Assembly (NCBI GenBank): GCA_044221315.1 | Contig: JBGAPK010000004.1 | Span: 62,001-126,000, forward strand | DNA length: 64,000 nt | Source: JAFEBO01 sp044221315 | GTDB taxonomy: Bacteria; Planctomycetota; Phycisphaerae; Phycisphaerales; UBA1924 | Reading direction: 5' to 3' | Shown here: piece by piece, positions 1 through 9,393 of the stretch | How the letters are laid out: each line of letters begins with the position of its first letter | Numbering within the stretch: the stretch's first letter is position 1 | Made by a program: the position numbers and the translations under genes | Notes under the pieces: generated by a model | What the model was told of the DNA's origin: nothing | The model's input: the letters and a program-made list of their open reading frames with translations, nothing else | Databases searched by the model: none

Positions 1-419
1 AGTCTCTGACGGACGGCATCGCCCAGCTCCGGCCGGGTAATCGGCTCCTCGCTTGGGCGCAGGCGGTTCAGACCTGCGTCGAGCGTAAGTATGAATTTCA
101 TCTCATAAGGGGGCTTGGCGGGCACGGCTATGGCCGGAAGCTGCATGACTCGCCGTTCGTTTCCAATTCAGTTCCCGCCTATCACGGCGAGTGGCCGGAT
201 AGTGCCTTGGCGTGCGCGCCCGGCATGCTCTTGGCCGTTGAACCCATGATCGGCATTGGAACCGGGAGACAGCGGGCGTCGAACAGCCCCGATTGGCCCG
301 TATACACTGCCGATGGTTCGCTCGCCAGCCACCACGAACACGATGTGCTCATCACGGACAGCGGTCCGCGCGTGCTGACAGAGGGACTTGATGAACTTCC
401 GGACGAGCTTCCGGCGTAG
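1..419 (+). CDS. map: Methionine aminopeptidase, C-terminal part (5' end outside window)
   Basis: The frame is open from base 3 to the TAG at 417-419 and encodes about 138 residues; the start lies before the window. Methionine aminopeptidase removes the initiator Met from new proteins using two metal ions. The visible part holds the family's GHGYGRKLHDSP segment (normally GHGIGRxxHExP, metal/substrate histidines), then AVEPMIGIG (metal-ligand Glu in the 'EP' motif), and near the end a HHEHDVLIT segment that matches the final metal-ligand Glu region. The order and spacing of these three motifs fit the pita-bread fold. A short gap with a promoter-like sequence separates it from the next gene on the same strand. 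Confidence 0.88.
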   Translation, partial: SLTDGIAQLRPGNRLLAWAQAVQTCVERKYEFHLIRGLGGHGYGRKLHDSPFVSNSVPAYHGEWPDSALACAPGMLLAVEPMIGIGTGRQRASNSPDWPVYTADGSLASHHEHDVLITDSGPRVLTEGLDELPDELPA

Positions 420-493
420 CCCGGTCTGTATAACTCCTTTCATGCAGAAAATGCCGACCGAATGCCGAATGTTGAATCCCGGACAGGAATGTC

Positions 494-522
494 TTGACAC
501 TTGCCCGGGCGTGTGATGGGAT
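494..522 (+). promoter_or_regulatory. Possible sigma70-type promoter before the FG-GAP gene
   Basis: A perfect TTGACA at 494-499 is followed after 17 nt by TGGGAT (517-522), a poor -10 match (3 of 6). It lies about 45 nt before the ATG at 569, leaving room for a short leader with a GGAGAGG ribosome site at about 557-563. The -35 is convincing; the -10 is not. Confidence 0.35.
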
Positions 523-568
523 AGGCAGCGAACCCCGCAGACTTGCGTCTTTTCACGGAGAGGATTTC

Positions 569-3500
569 ATGCGAAAGTTTTTGAGCAGCGTTGCTCTCAC
601 CGGCGGTCTGATCGCGGCGCAAGCCGCCATGGCCCAGACCAACACACCCGTTCAGATCAAGGCGTCCGACGCCGCCGCAAACCGTTTCTTCGGTTACTCC
701 GTGGCTCTGAGCGCGGACACGCTGGTCACCGGTTCGCCTCTCGCTAACGCCGGCCTTGCCAACGACGGTAACGCCTACGTCTATCGCTGGAACGGCACGA
801 CATGGTCGCAGGAACAACGCCTGCTCGGCCCGTCCGCCAACGGCGGCACCTCGACCGATTTCGGGCGCAGCGTTGCCATCTCGGGCGACACGCTTGTGGT
901 CGGTGCCCGCGCCGACGACCCTCCCGCCGGAGCCGATGCCGGGGCCGCGTATGTCTACACCCGCACCGCCGGTGTCTGGACTCTTCAGCAGCAACTCACC
1001 GCGAGCAACGGTGCGGCAGCCGATTTCTTTGGCGACACCGTCGCCATTGATGGCGACACAATCGTCTGCTCCGCCCCCGCCAAATCCACCAACCAGGGTT
1101 CGCTCTACGTGTTTGTCCGCAACGGTTCGGTCTGGACGCAACAGGGCGCACCCCTGACGGCATCCGGCGCCGCAAACGGTGACAAGCTCGGTCAGGCCGG
1201 AGCGCTCTCGATCAGCGGCGACACCATCGCCGCCGGTGCCGCCGATCGCGCGGGCGGAGGCAAGGTCTTCCTCTTCCAACGCCAGATCACCCAGGTCGCT
1301 CCCTGGACTGAAAGCATCGCCCTCATCAGCCCGGACGCCGGCACCGATCCCACGGGCCGATTCGGCTCGTCCGTTTCCATTCTCGGAGATTCACTCGCTG
1401 TCGGCGCTAACGCTGCGCCAAACGGAGGCACCGCGCGCGGCAAGGCATTCATTTTCCGGCGCGTCGGCGGCACATGGTCCACGGCCGGTCTCAAGATCAC
1501 GCCCGCAGATGCTACGGACGGCGACAACTTTGGCAATGCGATCGCGATGGGTGTCGATTCTGTCCTGGTCGGAGCCACGGGGCGAAACGCCAACACCGGC
1601 GCCGCCTTCGCGTTCCGCTTCCGCGATGGCGCTTGGTCTCTCGAATCCAGCCTGACCGCACCCGATGCCGCCACGGGCGACAACTTCGGCTGGTCCGTCG
1701 CCTTTGATTCGGGCATCGCGGTGGTCGCCGCCGAGTCCGACGATCTCGTTGGTCCGCCCGTAGTGACCGATGCCGGCAGCGCCTGGATCTTCTCCCGCGA
1801 TAACGGCAGGTGGTTGGGAAGTGAATCCGCCCCCTCGGTTTCGCCTGCGGCTGCAGCGAACGACAAGAACGGCGTTTGTGTCGCCATGGACGGCAACTAC
1901 GCAATCTCGGGCGCATTCGGAGCGACGGACAACGGCGCCGCAAACGCGGGAGTTGCCTACATCTGGAATCGCAACGCGACCCTGGGCTGGAGCCAACAGC
2001 AGAAGATACTTTCCGGCTCCGCTCAGGTCGGACAGGCCTTCGGCCGCGGCGTCACAATCAGCGGCGACACGGTTGTCATCGGCGCTCCATACCGCGATGC
2101 CGTCGGTATTCCCGATCAGGGCGGCGTGTTCTTTTTCAAGCGCAACGGCTCGACTTGGAACGCCGATTCGACGTCACCCAACGGAGGAGTGAACGGCTTC
2201 CTAACCACAGGCTCCGCCAGCGATTACTTCGGTCAGTCCGTCGCGATCAGCGGCGACACCGCGATCGTGGGCGCGTACGGCTACGACGGCGTCGGCTTCA
2301 CCAACAGCGGTGCCGCTCACCTCATCATCAAGAACGCCAACAACACATGGCAGATCAACGCGCGGCTCGAAGCCAACGACAAGGCCACAAATGACTACTT
2401 CGGGTACGCAGTCGCACTGAACGGCGATACCGCCGTCATCGGCGCGTACAACAAGAACAGCGGCGTCGGCGCCGCCTACGTCTTCCAGAGGGACGGCAGC
2501 TCGTTCCGTCAGACGCAGAAGCTGACCGCGCAGGACGCCGCCTTCGGCGATTTCTTCGGCATCAGCGTCGCCATCGAGGGCGACGTCATCGCTGTCGGCG
2601 CCTATGGCAAGAGCGTCAACGGAAACGCCGGACAAGGCGCGGCCTACGTGTTCGCCCGCCAGGCGCCCAGCCAGACCTTCAATCAGGTCGCCCGCCTTGT
2701 CGCCAACGACGGGCAGCCCGCGGATTCGTTTGGCATCGCCGTCGGCGTGTCGGGGCGAAGCGTCGTGGTGGGTTCGTACCTTGACAAGCTCGCCAATACC
2801 AACAACGTCGGCTCGGTCTACGTGTTCACCAGCATCAGCGGCGACGCGACCGGCCCCTGGGTCGGCGAAACCAACAAGTTCGTCGCCTCCGGAGCTCCGA
2901 TTCAGGACGCGTATTTCGGATACGGTGCGGCAATGTCCGGCACCTCAATTATCGCCGGAGCGTTTAACAGCACTTCCGCGCAGGGCCGGGTCTACTTCTA
3001 CGACTTCACCGATGCCACCCAGGTCGGCATCGCCAACATGACCGCGCAGCAGACCGTCACCAACTTCACAGACGCGATGGCCAACGCCACCGCGGGCCAG
3101 CAGATCGCCGCCACCGCCGGAGCCTTCAACACGGCTTCGCTCAACTACAACGGCAAGGGCATCTTCGTCCGCAGCCGCACCTCGATCGCCGAGAACAACC
3201 TGTCCCAGATCTCTCTGGCCAACGGCGCGACCCTCAACGCCGGCGCCGGGTACCCGATGAATCTCTACGGCACAGTCCGGACCGCCAACGACTCGGGCCG
3301 GAGCGACCTCACCGCCGCGACCATCCGTCAGGGAGGCCTTGGCTCCCTGTTTGTCGGCGAACACGAGATCTCCTTCAACTCTTCGTCGATCACAATGGAC
3401 GGCCGTACCTCGCTCGAAAGTGCCAAGTCCGCCATCAGCTCCACCGGCCTGATCTCCTTCAAGGGAAATGTGACCGATCTGTTCGGCGGGCGCATCAACT

Positions 3501-4546
3501 CTGCGGGCGGCATCGGATTCGACGGTGTGGTCAATCTCCGCAACACCGTTGTCTCCTCCGGCGCCCCCGTGACCGTCTCTACCTACGCCAACATGAGCAA
3601 CGTGAGCCTCGCCGCGAGCGCCATCAACGTTACCGGCGGCGGAAAGCTCGCCTTCGGCGGCACGATCCTCGGCCCGGTGAACAACACCGGCTCGATCATC
3701 TTCGCCGCGGCTTCCAGCATCTACGGTTCGGTCACAAGCAACGCCAACGCGGTCATCAACGTCTCCGACGGCGGCGCCGCGTCCACCAAGATGTACGGCA
3801 CACTGACCAACAATGGAACGCTGACCGGCAGTTTCGGAGGCTGCACCACCTGCCTCGGAATTCCCACCGGGTTCCGCATCGACAACGATCTTTCGCTCGG
3901 TTCCGGCGCCGGCCTTTCGATGACCGGTGCGGCCCTGGAAATCGGCGGCAGCCTCGATTCAACACTCATCGACCCCATCGGTTTCCGCATGCTTGAAGGC
4001 GCGATCCGATTCAGCACCAGCGGCCAGGGCGTTTCCACGCTCGAGGTCATGAGCCACGATTTCGGACCGGCCGGAGCCGCAATGAAGTACGACATCGACG
4101 GGAGCTTCCCGATCGGCACTTTGGAAGTCGGTCCGATTTCGACGACCGTGACCCTCGTCAACAAGCACGCAAACTCGGTTCTCTCCGGCAACCCGAAGGA
4201 GGCTCTGTACATCGAGACGCTGATCGTTGACCACGGCAGCCGTTTCAACACCTCCGGCTACAAGGTCTACGCCCGCTACAGCAACATCTCCGGCACAGTC
4301 GACAACCCCGCCAACATAATCACGCTCGGCGGTCCCTGCGACGCCGACCTCCGCATCGATGCCTTCGTCGATGATGGCGACTTCTCGCTCTTCGTTTCCG
4401 CGTACGACGTCGCGATTTGCTCTGATTCGGCAATGCCGCGACTCGGCGGCGGGAGCTGCCGCGCCGATCTCAACGGCGACGGCGTGGTCGACGACGCCGA
4501 CTTCCAGATCTTTGTTGCGGCCTACGACCAGTTGGTCTGCGACTGA
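569..4546 (+). CDS. Secreted FG-GAP (integrin-like propeller) protein with C-terminal GC-type dockerin repeats
   Basis: 1325 residues. The frame opens at 494, but ATG 569 is chosen because it follows GGAGAGG at 557-563 and begins a clear signal peptide (MRKFLSSVAL, cleavage near AMAQ). The N-terminal 830 or so residues contain fourteen FG-GAP-like units of the form FGxSVAxxGDTxVVGA, which fits two seven-bladed beta-propellers. A Gly/Asn/Thr-rich region (about 880-1230) looks like a beta-solenoid. The C-terminus has two Asp-rich repeats (DAFVDDGDFSLF and GDGVVDDADFQIF) with flanking Cys, the dockerin-like anchor common in Phycisphaerales exported proteins. Role unknown; likely a surface or extracellular adhesion/structural protein. 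A hairpin terminator follows directly. Confidence 0.85.
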   Translation: MRKFLSSVALTGGLIAAQAAMAQTNTPVQIKASDAAANRFFGYSVALSADTLVTGSPLANAGLANDGNAYVYRWNGTTWSQEQRLLGPSANGGTSTDFGRSVAISGDTLVVGARADDPPAGADAGAAYVYTRTAGVWTLQQQLTASNGAAADFFGDTVAIDGDTIVCSAPAKSTNQGSLYVFVRNGSVWTQQGAPLTASGAANGDKLGQAGALSISGDTIAAGAADRAGGGKVFLFQRQITQVAPWTESIALISPDAGTDPTGRFGSSVSILGDSLAVGANAAPNGGTARGKAFIFRRVGGTWSTAGLKITPADATDGDNFGNAIAMGVDSVLVGATGRNANTGAAFAFRFRDGAWSLESSLTAPDAATGDNFGWSVAFDSGIAVVAAESDDLVGPPVVTDAGSAWIFSRDNGRWLGSESAPSVSPAAAANDKNGVCVAMDGNYAISGAFGATDNGAANAGVAYIWNRNATLGWSQQQKILSGSAQVGQAFGRGVTISGDTVVIGAPYRDAVGIPDQGGVFFFKRNGSTWNADSTSPNGGVNGFLTTGSASDYFGQSVAISGDTAIVGAYGYDGVGFTNSGAAHLIIKNANNTWQINARLEANDKATNDYFGYAVALNGDTAVIGAYNKNSGVGAAYVFQRDGSSFRQTQKLTAQDAAFGDFFGISVAIEGDVIAVGAYGKSVNGNAGQGAAYVFARQAPSQTFNQVARLVANDGQPADSFGIAVGVSGRSVVVGSYLDKLANTNNVGSVYVFTSISGDATGPWVGETNKFVASGAPIQDAYFGYGAAMSGTSIIAGAFNSTSAQGRVYFYDFTDATQVGIANMTAQQTVTNFTDAMANATAGQQIAATAGAFNTASLNYNGKGIFVRSRTSIAENNLSQISLANGATLNAGAGYPMNLYGTVRTANDSGRSDLTAATIRQGGLGSLFVGEHEISFNSSSITMDGRTSLESAKSAISSTGLISFKGNVTDLFGGRINSAGGIGFDGVVNLRNTVVSSGAPVTVSTYANMSNVSLAASAINVTGGGKLAFGGTILGPVNNTGSIIFAAASSIYGSVTSNANAVINVSDGGAASTKMYGTLTNNGTLTGSFGGCTTCLGIPTGFRIDNDLSLGSGAGLSMTGAALEIGGSLDSTLIDPIGFRMLEGAIRFSTSGQGVSTLEVMSHDFGPAGAAMKYDIDGSFPIGTLEVGPISTTVTLVNKHANSVLSGNPKEALYIETLIVDHGSRFNTSGYKVYARYSNISGTVDNPANIITLGGPCDADLRIDAFVDDGDFSLFVSAYDVAICSDSAMPRLGGGSCRADLNGDGVVDDADFQIFVAAYDQLVCD

Positions 4547-4571
4547 CCCGCCATGCTCGTCTGCAACCCGA

Positions 4572-4600
4572 CCCGCTCGCCCGTGCGAGCGGGCTTTTCT
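4572..4600 (+). terminator. Rho-independent terminator after FG-GAP gene
   Basis: CCCGCTCG (4572-4579) pairs perfectly with CGAGCGGG (4586-4593) across a 6-nt loop, followed by a T-rich run (TTTTCTTT from 4595). It lies 26 nt after the FG-GAP stop codon and before the convergent end of hutI. Confidence 0.85.
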
Positions 4601-4632
4601 TTCGCCAACGCACGTTTCTTGGCGGCGATGCC

Positions 4633-5913
4633 TCAGTTTGACGCGTAATACCGCGCCACGTGCCCACCCACGATCACGGCCCGCACCGGATCGCCTCCGA
4701 GTTCGTGGGCCAGATCGCGATAGTCCTCGAGGCGAAGGAGTACCAGATCCGCCCGCTTGCCCGCGGCGATGATCCCCCGGTCTTTAAACCCGAGCAGCAG
4801 GGCCGGATTCACCGTCGCCGCCGTCAGAGCCTCGTCCACAGAGAGCCCGCAGAACCGCACCGCGAGCCCGATCGCCAGAGGCATCGAGTACGTCGGCGCT
4901 GAACCCGGATTGGAATTCGTCGCGATGCAGACCCTGCCTCCCCTGTCCGCCAAGTCGCGCAGGTTCGCGAACTTCATTCCCGACGCCATGCCTGTAAAGC
5001 CCGCGCCCTTCGCCCCCGCGCCAAGGTTGATCGCGGTGACAGGCAACCCGACGCCGAATGTCTGGCTCTTGGCCAGCAGGTCAAGTTCTGTCGCCGTGGT
5101 TTGCTCAAGGTGATCGACGCTGACCGCCCCAAGCCGGATCGCTTCTCCCACCATGCCGCGGCTGGTGAACTGATCCGCGTGCACCCGCAGCGGGTGTCCC
5201 AGTTCCTTTGCCGCCTGGAGAAGATGGACCGAATCCGAGAGCGTCCATGCCCCGTCCTCGCAGAAGACATCGACGGCGATGCCGGGGAATTCTGCGTGCA
5301 CCACGGGCAAGGTCTCGTTGATGGTGCGCTCGACGAACGCCTTCTCGCCCACTTCCGGATCGATCGCGTGACCAAGCAGCGCCGTCATGATGACCGTCCC
5401 CGGCCAGGTGAGCGCGGCGTCGCGGATCGCGCGGAGCATCTTTACTTCGGCCTCGGTCGAGAGCCCGTACCCCGACTTGATCTCGACGGTCGTCACGCCC
5501 TGCCGGAGCATCGTGTCGAGCCTCCGGCGAACCAGTTCGGTGAGTGTCGTCAGCGGCGTTGCCCGCACCGCCCGCACCGTGCTCATGATCCCGCCGCCCT
5601 CTCGCAGGATCTGCAGATAACTCTCGCCCGCAAGGCGACGCATCCATTCATCGATCCGGTCGCCCGCCCAGCACAGGTGCGTGTGACAGTCCACAAAGCC
5701 CGGCATAAGCACGTCGCCGTGCGCATCGATCACCTGCCCGCCCGGCGGCACCGTCAGCCCATCCCCGAGTGCCTCGACCTTCCCTGACCTTACCAGGACA
5801 TCCACATTTTCGCGTAATCGAAGCGACCGCATCGCAGCGCCGGTGCGCACGCCGATGTGCCCCGGGGGAGGCTCCATCGAAAGCAGACGGCAGCGGCGAA
5901 TCAGCAAGCTCAT
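4633..5913 (-). CDS. hutI: Imidazolonepropionase (histidine degradation)
   Basis: 426 residues from ATG 5913; the frame extends 12 bases to a TTG at 5925, which is less likely. HutI hydrolyses 4-imidazolone-5-propionate to N-formimino-glutamate in the cytoplasm, the third step of histidine breakdown. The amidohydrolase metal site DCHTHLCWAGDR lies at about residues 75-86 (H77, H79). The HADQF segment and the final ADLVLL beta-sandwich strand are also typical. Length fits the family (about 400-420). It is the last gene of a hutU-hutG-hutI run on the minus strand, 68 bp after hutG, and ends convergently with the FG-GAP gene. Confidence 0.95.
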   Translation of the reverse strand: MSLLIRRCRLLSMEPPPGHIGVRTGAAMRSLRLRENVDVLVRSGKVEALGDGLTVPPGGQVIDAHGDVLMPGFVDCHTHLCWAGDRIDEWMRRLAGESYLQILREGGGIMSTVRAVRATPLTTLTELVRRRLDTMLRQGVTTVEIKSGYGLSTEAEVKMLRAIRDAALTWPGTVIMTALLGHAIDPEVGEKAFVERTINETLPVVHAEFPGIAVDVFCEDGAWTLSDSVHLLQAAKELGHPLRVHADQFTSRGMVGEAIRLGAVSVDHLEQTTATELDLLAKSQTFGVGLPVTAINLGAGAKGAGFTGMASGMKFANLRDLADRGGRVCIATNSNPGSAPTYSMPLAIGLAVRFCGLSVDEALTAATVNPALLLGFKDRGIIAAGKRADLVLLRLEDYRDLAHELGGDPVRAVIVGGHVARYYASN

Positions 5914-5981
5914 GCAACGCCCCAAAGACGACCCACGATTGCTATTCCCCCCCGAACAAGCCGAAGCGTATCACACAATTC

Positions 5982-6896
5982 TCAGCCCGTCGCAGTCTTC
6001 CGCATCCCCATGCCGAAGAGAAAGTTCAGAATGAAATGTGCCTCTAGGCGGGCGGTCCGGCCTCCGTCATCATGCGCCGGGCACAATTCCATGAAGTCGA
6101 GGCACGCCGGTTCATGGTTCCGCCCCAGCATGAACAGGTCCGCCGCAACCTGAACCGCCGTCAAGCCGCCGGGATTCGGTGCGCTCACGCCGGGAGCCGA
6201 ACCCATATGCACGCAGTCGAGATCGACGCTCACGAATCCCCCCCGCATGTTCAGCCCTTCGAGCGCGGGCCGTTCCGCCGGGTGGATTGCGCCGCGGTTC
6301 TTCATGAACCATTCAACGTGGGTGCTCTGATTCACGAGCGGACTGAATCCGACGATCCGCAGGTCCGAAGCGATCTTATCTTCGATCAATTTCCGAAACG
6401 CCATGCCGCTGCCCGGGGTATCGCGGACGTCCAGATGTGCGTCAAAGTACAGCCCGCTCATCGGGCGATTCTGCCGCGCCTTCCAGACGCCGCGCACGAG
6501 CGGATAGGTCAGGTCGTGCCCTCCTCCCAGTCCGATCACGACCAGCCCGATCTTGGTGAGCATTTCAGAAACCGCGCTCACGCGCCGGTGCGTTTCCACG
6601 AGCGCTTCGATTCCATCGCCCGCGGCCGGCTCCACATCACCCGCATCAAACACACGCGGAAGTTCGACGCCGTAGGGTTCCGCAACGCCGTAGGCCGCCA
6701 GCGCCTTGCGCACCGCACGCGGCCCTTCCTTCGCCCCCGGACGTCCGTGGTTCAGCCGGACGCCCAGGTCATCCGGCATTCCCAGTATCGCCACACTGCA
6801 GCCCTCGGGCGAGTCGGTGCGGATTGTCGCCGCGAATCGCGCCGGCGAAATCCCGCCGGGATATTTGGGCGGGGAGCAGTGGGGGAGCGTCAGCAT
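5982..6896 (-). CDS. hutG: Formimidoylglutamase, arginase family
   Basis: 304 residues. Predicted to hydrolyse N-formimino-L-glutamate to glutamate and formamide. All arginase/ureohydrolase manganese ligands are visible: GGGHD (H127), DAHLDVRD (D152, H154, D156) and SVDLD (D225, D227). Agmatinase and arginase share this fold, so motifs alone do not fix the substrate. Its place between hutU and hutI decides for HutG. It starts 56 bp after the hutU stop, so the three genes are likely one transcript. This arginase-type enzyme means the pathway needs no HutF/deformylase branch. Confidence 0.9.
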   Translation of the reverse strand: MLTLPHCSPPKYPGGISPARFAATIRTDSPEGCSVAILGMPDDLGVRLNHGRPGAKEGPRAVRKALAAYGVAEPYGVELPRVFDAGDVEPAAGDGIEALVETHRRVSAVSEMLTKIGLVVIGLGGGHDLTYPLVRGVWKARQNRPMSGLYFDAHLDVRDTPGSGMAFRKLIEDKIASDLRIVGFSPLVNQSTHVEWFMKNRGAIHPAERPALEGLNMRGGFVSVDLDCVHMGSAPGVSAPNPGGLTAVQVAADLFMLGRNHEPACLDFMELCPAHDDGGRTARLEAHFILNFLFGMGMRKTATG

Positions 6897-6952
6897 TGAT
6901 TTCAGAATAACCGAGCGTAATCAACCTCGTGGTGTCGATTCGTGGGGGAATA

Positions 6953-8680
6953 TCACCGCATCGGAACATCCAATTTCTGTTCTTTCGCGCACGCGCTGGC
7001 CTCGTCGTAACCAGCATCTAAATGCCGGAACACACCCAGCGCTGGGTCATTCGTCAGGACCCGCCGGAGCCTTGCCGCCGCTTCCGGCGTCCCGTCCGCC
7101 ACGATCACCTGCCCCGCGTGCTGGCTGAATCCGATCCCTACGCCGCCGCCGTGGTGGAAACTCACCCAGGATGCTCCGCTTGCCACGTTGACCATCGCAT
7201 TGAGGAGAGCCCAGTCACTGACCGCGTCCGTCCCGTCCTTCATTCCCTCGGTCTCGCGGTTAGGGCTTGCCACGCTGCCGCAGTCGAGGTGATCCCGCCC
7301 GATCACGATCGGCGCCTTAACTTTGCCAGATTTCACGAGGTCGTTGAGCATCGTCCCCGCCTTGTCCCGCTGACCAAGGCCCAGCCAGCAGATCCGGGCC
7401 GGCAAGCCCTGGAACGCGATACGCTCGCGTGCGAGCTTCAGCCAGCGGATCAGGCCCTTGTCCTTCGGAAAGAGCTTTATCAGCGCCGCATCCGCCCTGT
7501 AGATGTCCTCGGGGTCTCCCGACAGCGCGACAAACCGGAACGGCCCGCGCCCGACACAGAACTGCGGCCGGATATACGCCGGAACAAACCCCGGAAAGTT
7601 GAACGCGTCCTTGTACCCGTGATCGAGGGCCCGCTGCCGGATGTTGTTCCCGTAGTCGAACGTGATCGCGCCCTTCCTCTGAAGCGCCACCATCGCCCGG
7701 ACATGGCGCTCCATCGTCTCGGTGCTCTGCTCTTCATACTTCTTCGGATTCTGCGCCCGCAGCCTCGACGCCTCATCGACCGACAGACCCGTCGGCACGT
7801 AGTGCAGCACATCGTGCGCGCTGGTCTGATCCGTCAATGCATCGGGTGTGATCTTCCGCTCGATCATCCGCTCCAGCAATTCCACCGCATTGCAGCAGAC
7901 GCCCACGCTGAGCGCCTTCTTCGCTTTGGCGTACCTCACCGCCAGGTCGATCGCCCCGTCAAGAGTGGGGGAGATTTCATCCAGGTACCTGTCATGCACG
8001 CGCCGGTCGAGCCGAGTCTGGTCCACGTCCGCGATCAGGCACGTCCCGCCGTTCATCGTGATCGCCAGAGGCTGCGCCCCGCCCATCCCGCCGCAGCCTG
8101 CGGTGACGCACAACTTCCCCGCCAGATCGCTCTTGAAATGCTGCTCGCCCAATTCGCGGAACGTCTCGTACGTCCCCTGCACAATCCCCTGCGTGCCGAT
8201 GTAGATCCACGATCCGGCCGTCATCTGGCCGTACATGATGAGACCCTTGGCCGCAAGTTCGTCAAAGTGCTTCTGAGTCGCCCAGTGGGGGACCAGATTG
8301 CTGTTCGCGATCAGCACGCGGGGCGAATCCTTCGTCGTTTGCACCACTCCCACGGGCTTACCCGACTGCACCAGCAAGGTCTCGTCCGGCTCCAGCCGCT
8401 TGAGGGCCGCCACGATCGCATCGAACGCCGGCCACGACCGAGCCGCCTGCCCACGCCCTCCGTACACCACAAGATCGTCCGGCCGCTCCGCAACCTCCGG
8501 ATCGAGGTTGTTCATCAGCATCCGCATCGCGGCCTCGGCCTGCCAGGTCTTGCAGGTCTTCTTCGTGCCGCGTGGCGCCAGAACCTCCCGCGGTCCGGAA
8601 GCAGCGGGGGAGCTTGATTTCGAGGCCTCGGAGAGCATCTTTGAGACTGTGTCGGACGCAGCACTGTGTTTCGTCGGCAT
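6953..8680 (-). CDS. hutU: Urocanate hydratase
   Basis: 575 residues from ATG 8680, which follows an AGGAA-like ribosome site. The frame runs further upstream to 8848, but that extension is unlike urocanase, and 575 is close to the usual 550-560. The enzyme adds water to urocanate with tightly bound NAD+ to give imidazolonepropionate. Typical blocks are visible: VYGGRGQAARSW near the N-terminus, GGMGGAQPLAITMNGG (dinucleotide-binding region), TDQTSAHD, and GLPARICWLGLGQRDKAG, which carries the conserved active-site Cys region. It appears to be the first gene of hutUGI. A zinc-ribbon gene on the opposite strand separates it from hutH. Confidence 0.95.
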   Translation of the reverse strand: MPTKHSAASDTVSKMLSEASKSSSPAASGPREVLAPRGTKKTCKTWQAEAAMRMLMNNLDPEVAERPDDLVVYGGRGQAARSWPAFDAIVAALKRLEPDETLLVQSGKPVGVVQTTKDSPRVLIANSNLVPHWATQKHFDELAAKGLIMYGQMTAGSWIYIGTQGIVQGTYETFRELGEQHFKSDLAGKLCVTAGCGGMGGAQPLAITMNGGTCLIADVDQTRLDRRVHDRYLDEISPTLDGAIDLAVRYAKAKKALSVGVCCNAVELLERMIERKITPDALTDQTSAHDVLHYVPTGLSVDEASRLRAQNPKKYEEQSTETMERHVRAMVALQRKGAITFDYGNNIRQRALDHGYKDAFNFPGFVPAYIRPQFCVGRGPFRFVALSGDPEDIYRADAALIKLFPKDKGLIRWLKLARERIAFQGLPARICWLGLGQRDKAGTMLNDLVKSGKVKAPIVIGRDHLDCGSVASPNRETEGMKDGTDAVSDWALLNAMVNVASGASWVSFHHGGGVGIGFSQHAGQVIVADGTPEAAARLRRVLTNDPALGVFRHLDAGYDEASACAKEQKLDVPMR

Positions 8681-8795
8681 GGGCAGTTTCCTGGGTGCGG
8701 AGTGTACGAAGGAACCACGGTGCCATCCGCTATTCCGCCTCGCTCCAGATACGCCAAATTTCACCGTGTTCGCTCGAACGTCACTCACTCGTCTT

Positions 8796-8810
8796 CCGCC
8801 CGGAGGGCGG
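8796..8810. repeat. Short palindrome CCGCCC-GGA-GGGCGG
   Basis: A perfect 6-bp stem with a GGA loop lies in the spacer between hutU and the zinc-ribbon gene. It resembles the longer palindrome at 63535-63554 before rlmN (same stem core, GGAA loop). A second small palindrome, GATCGC-GAA-GCGATC, follows in the same spacer. Confidence 0.5.
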
Positions 8811-8940
8811 TAGATCGTTGCTGGCAGCGCCGATCGCGAAGCGATCAAGCTGCCGGTTCATTTGCTGCATTCCGCGGCCCGGAGGGCCAACGAGTATCTG
8901 AATTTCGCACATCCCACTCGCCGCCAATACCCTCTTTCTC

Positions 8941-9354
8941 ATGCGCTGCCGTGACTGCGGATACTCGCTCATTGGACTCTCGCGGCGAGCCCGCTGCCCC
9001 GAATGTGGCGGCCGCGCCCGAGACATTGCCGACACGGACGAGATCCGCGATCGTCGCCGCACCGTGCTCATGCGGTCAATTTGGATCCCGCCAGCCGCCG
9101 CCCTCTTGACCATTCTGCTCGGGATGACGCACCCGCTCCTCGCCCCGCTCGTGGCGCTCATCGCGCTTATCTCAGTTGGCATTCTCGCAGAAGACATCAC
9201 CCGGCTGAGCGGCCTTCTGGACCTGACGTGGAGCACCGCCAAGTGGCTGGCGATTCTGTGTGCTCTGTTCTTCGTGTACGGCGCCTACTTTCTGGCCGCA
9301 TGTCTGGCGTCGTGGAAACTGCTCGGCAGTCCGTTTCCAATTTCGATGTACTGA
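8941..9354 (+). CDS. Small zinc-ribbon membrane protein, function unknown
   Basis: 137 residues. It begins MRCRDCGYSL and has a four-cysteine zinc ribbon (C3, C6, C19, C22; CxxCG...CPECGG). A basic stretch (about 36-45) leads into two or three hydrophobic segments (about 47-62, 64-82, 101-123). Short proteins of this design (rubredoxin/zinc-ribbon head plus membrane helices) are common in planctomycetes, but no function is known to me. It is the only plus-strand gene inside the hut region and lies between hutU and hutH, so it is probably not part of their transcript. The start is well set because the zinc-ribbon begins at residue 3. Confidence 0.75.
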   Translation: MRCRDCGYSLIGLSRRARCPECGGRARDIADTDEIRDRRRTVLMRSIWIPPAAALLTILLGMTHPLLAPLVALIALISVGILAEDITRLSGLLDLTWSTAKWLAILCALFFVYGAYFLAACLASWKLLGSPFPISMY

Positions 9355-9375
9355 GCCTGAGAGGGCGGATGCCGA

Positions 9376-9393
9376 CCGGCATTCAAATGCCGG
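9376..9393. repeat. Palindrome overlapping the hutH stop codon
   Basis: CCGGCAT-TCAA-ATGCCGG is a perfect 7-bp stem with a 4-nt loop that contains the hutH stop codon (TGA on the minus strand, 9383-9385). It lies in the 28-bp convergent gap between the zinc-ribbon gene and hutH. There is no T-run, so a role as terminator is uncertain. Confidence 0.5.

Noticed and set aside
7022..8617. 531-codon plus-strand ORF opposite hutU
   Set aside because: Shadow of urocanase; no domain.
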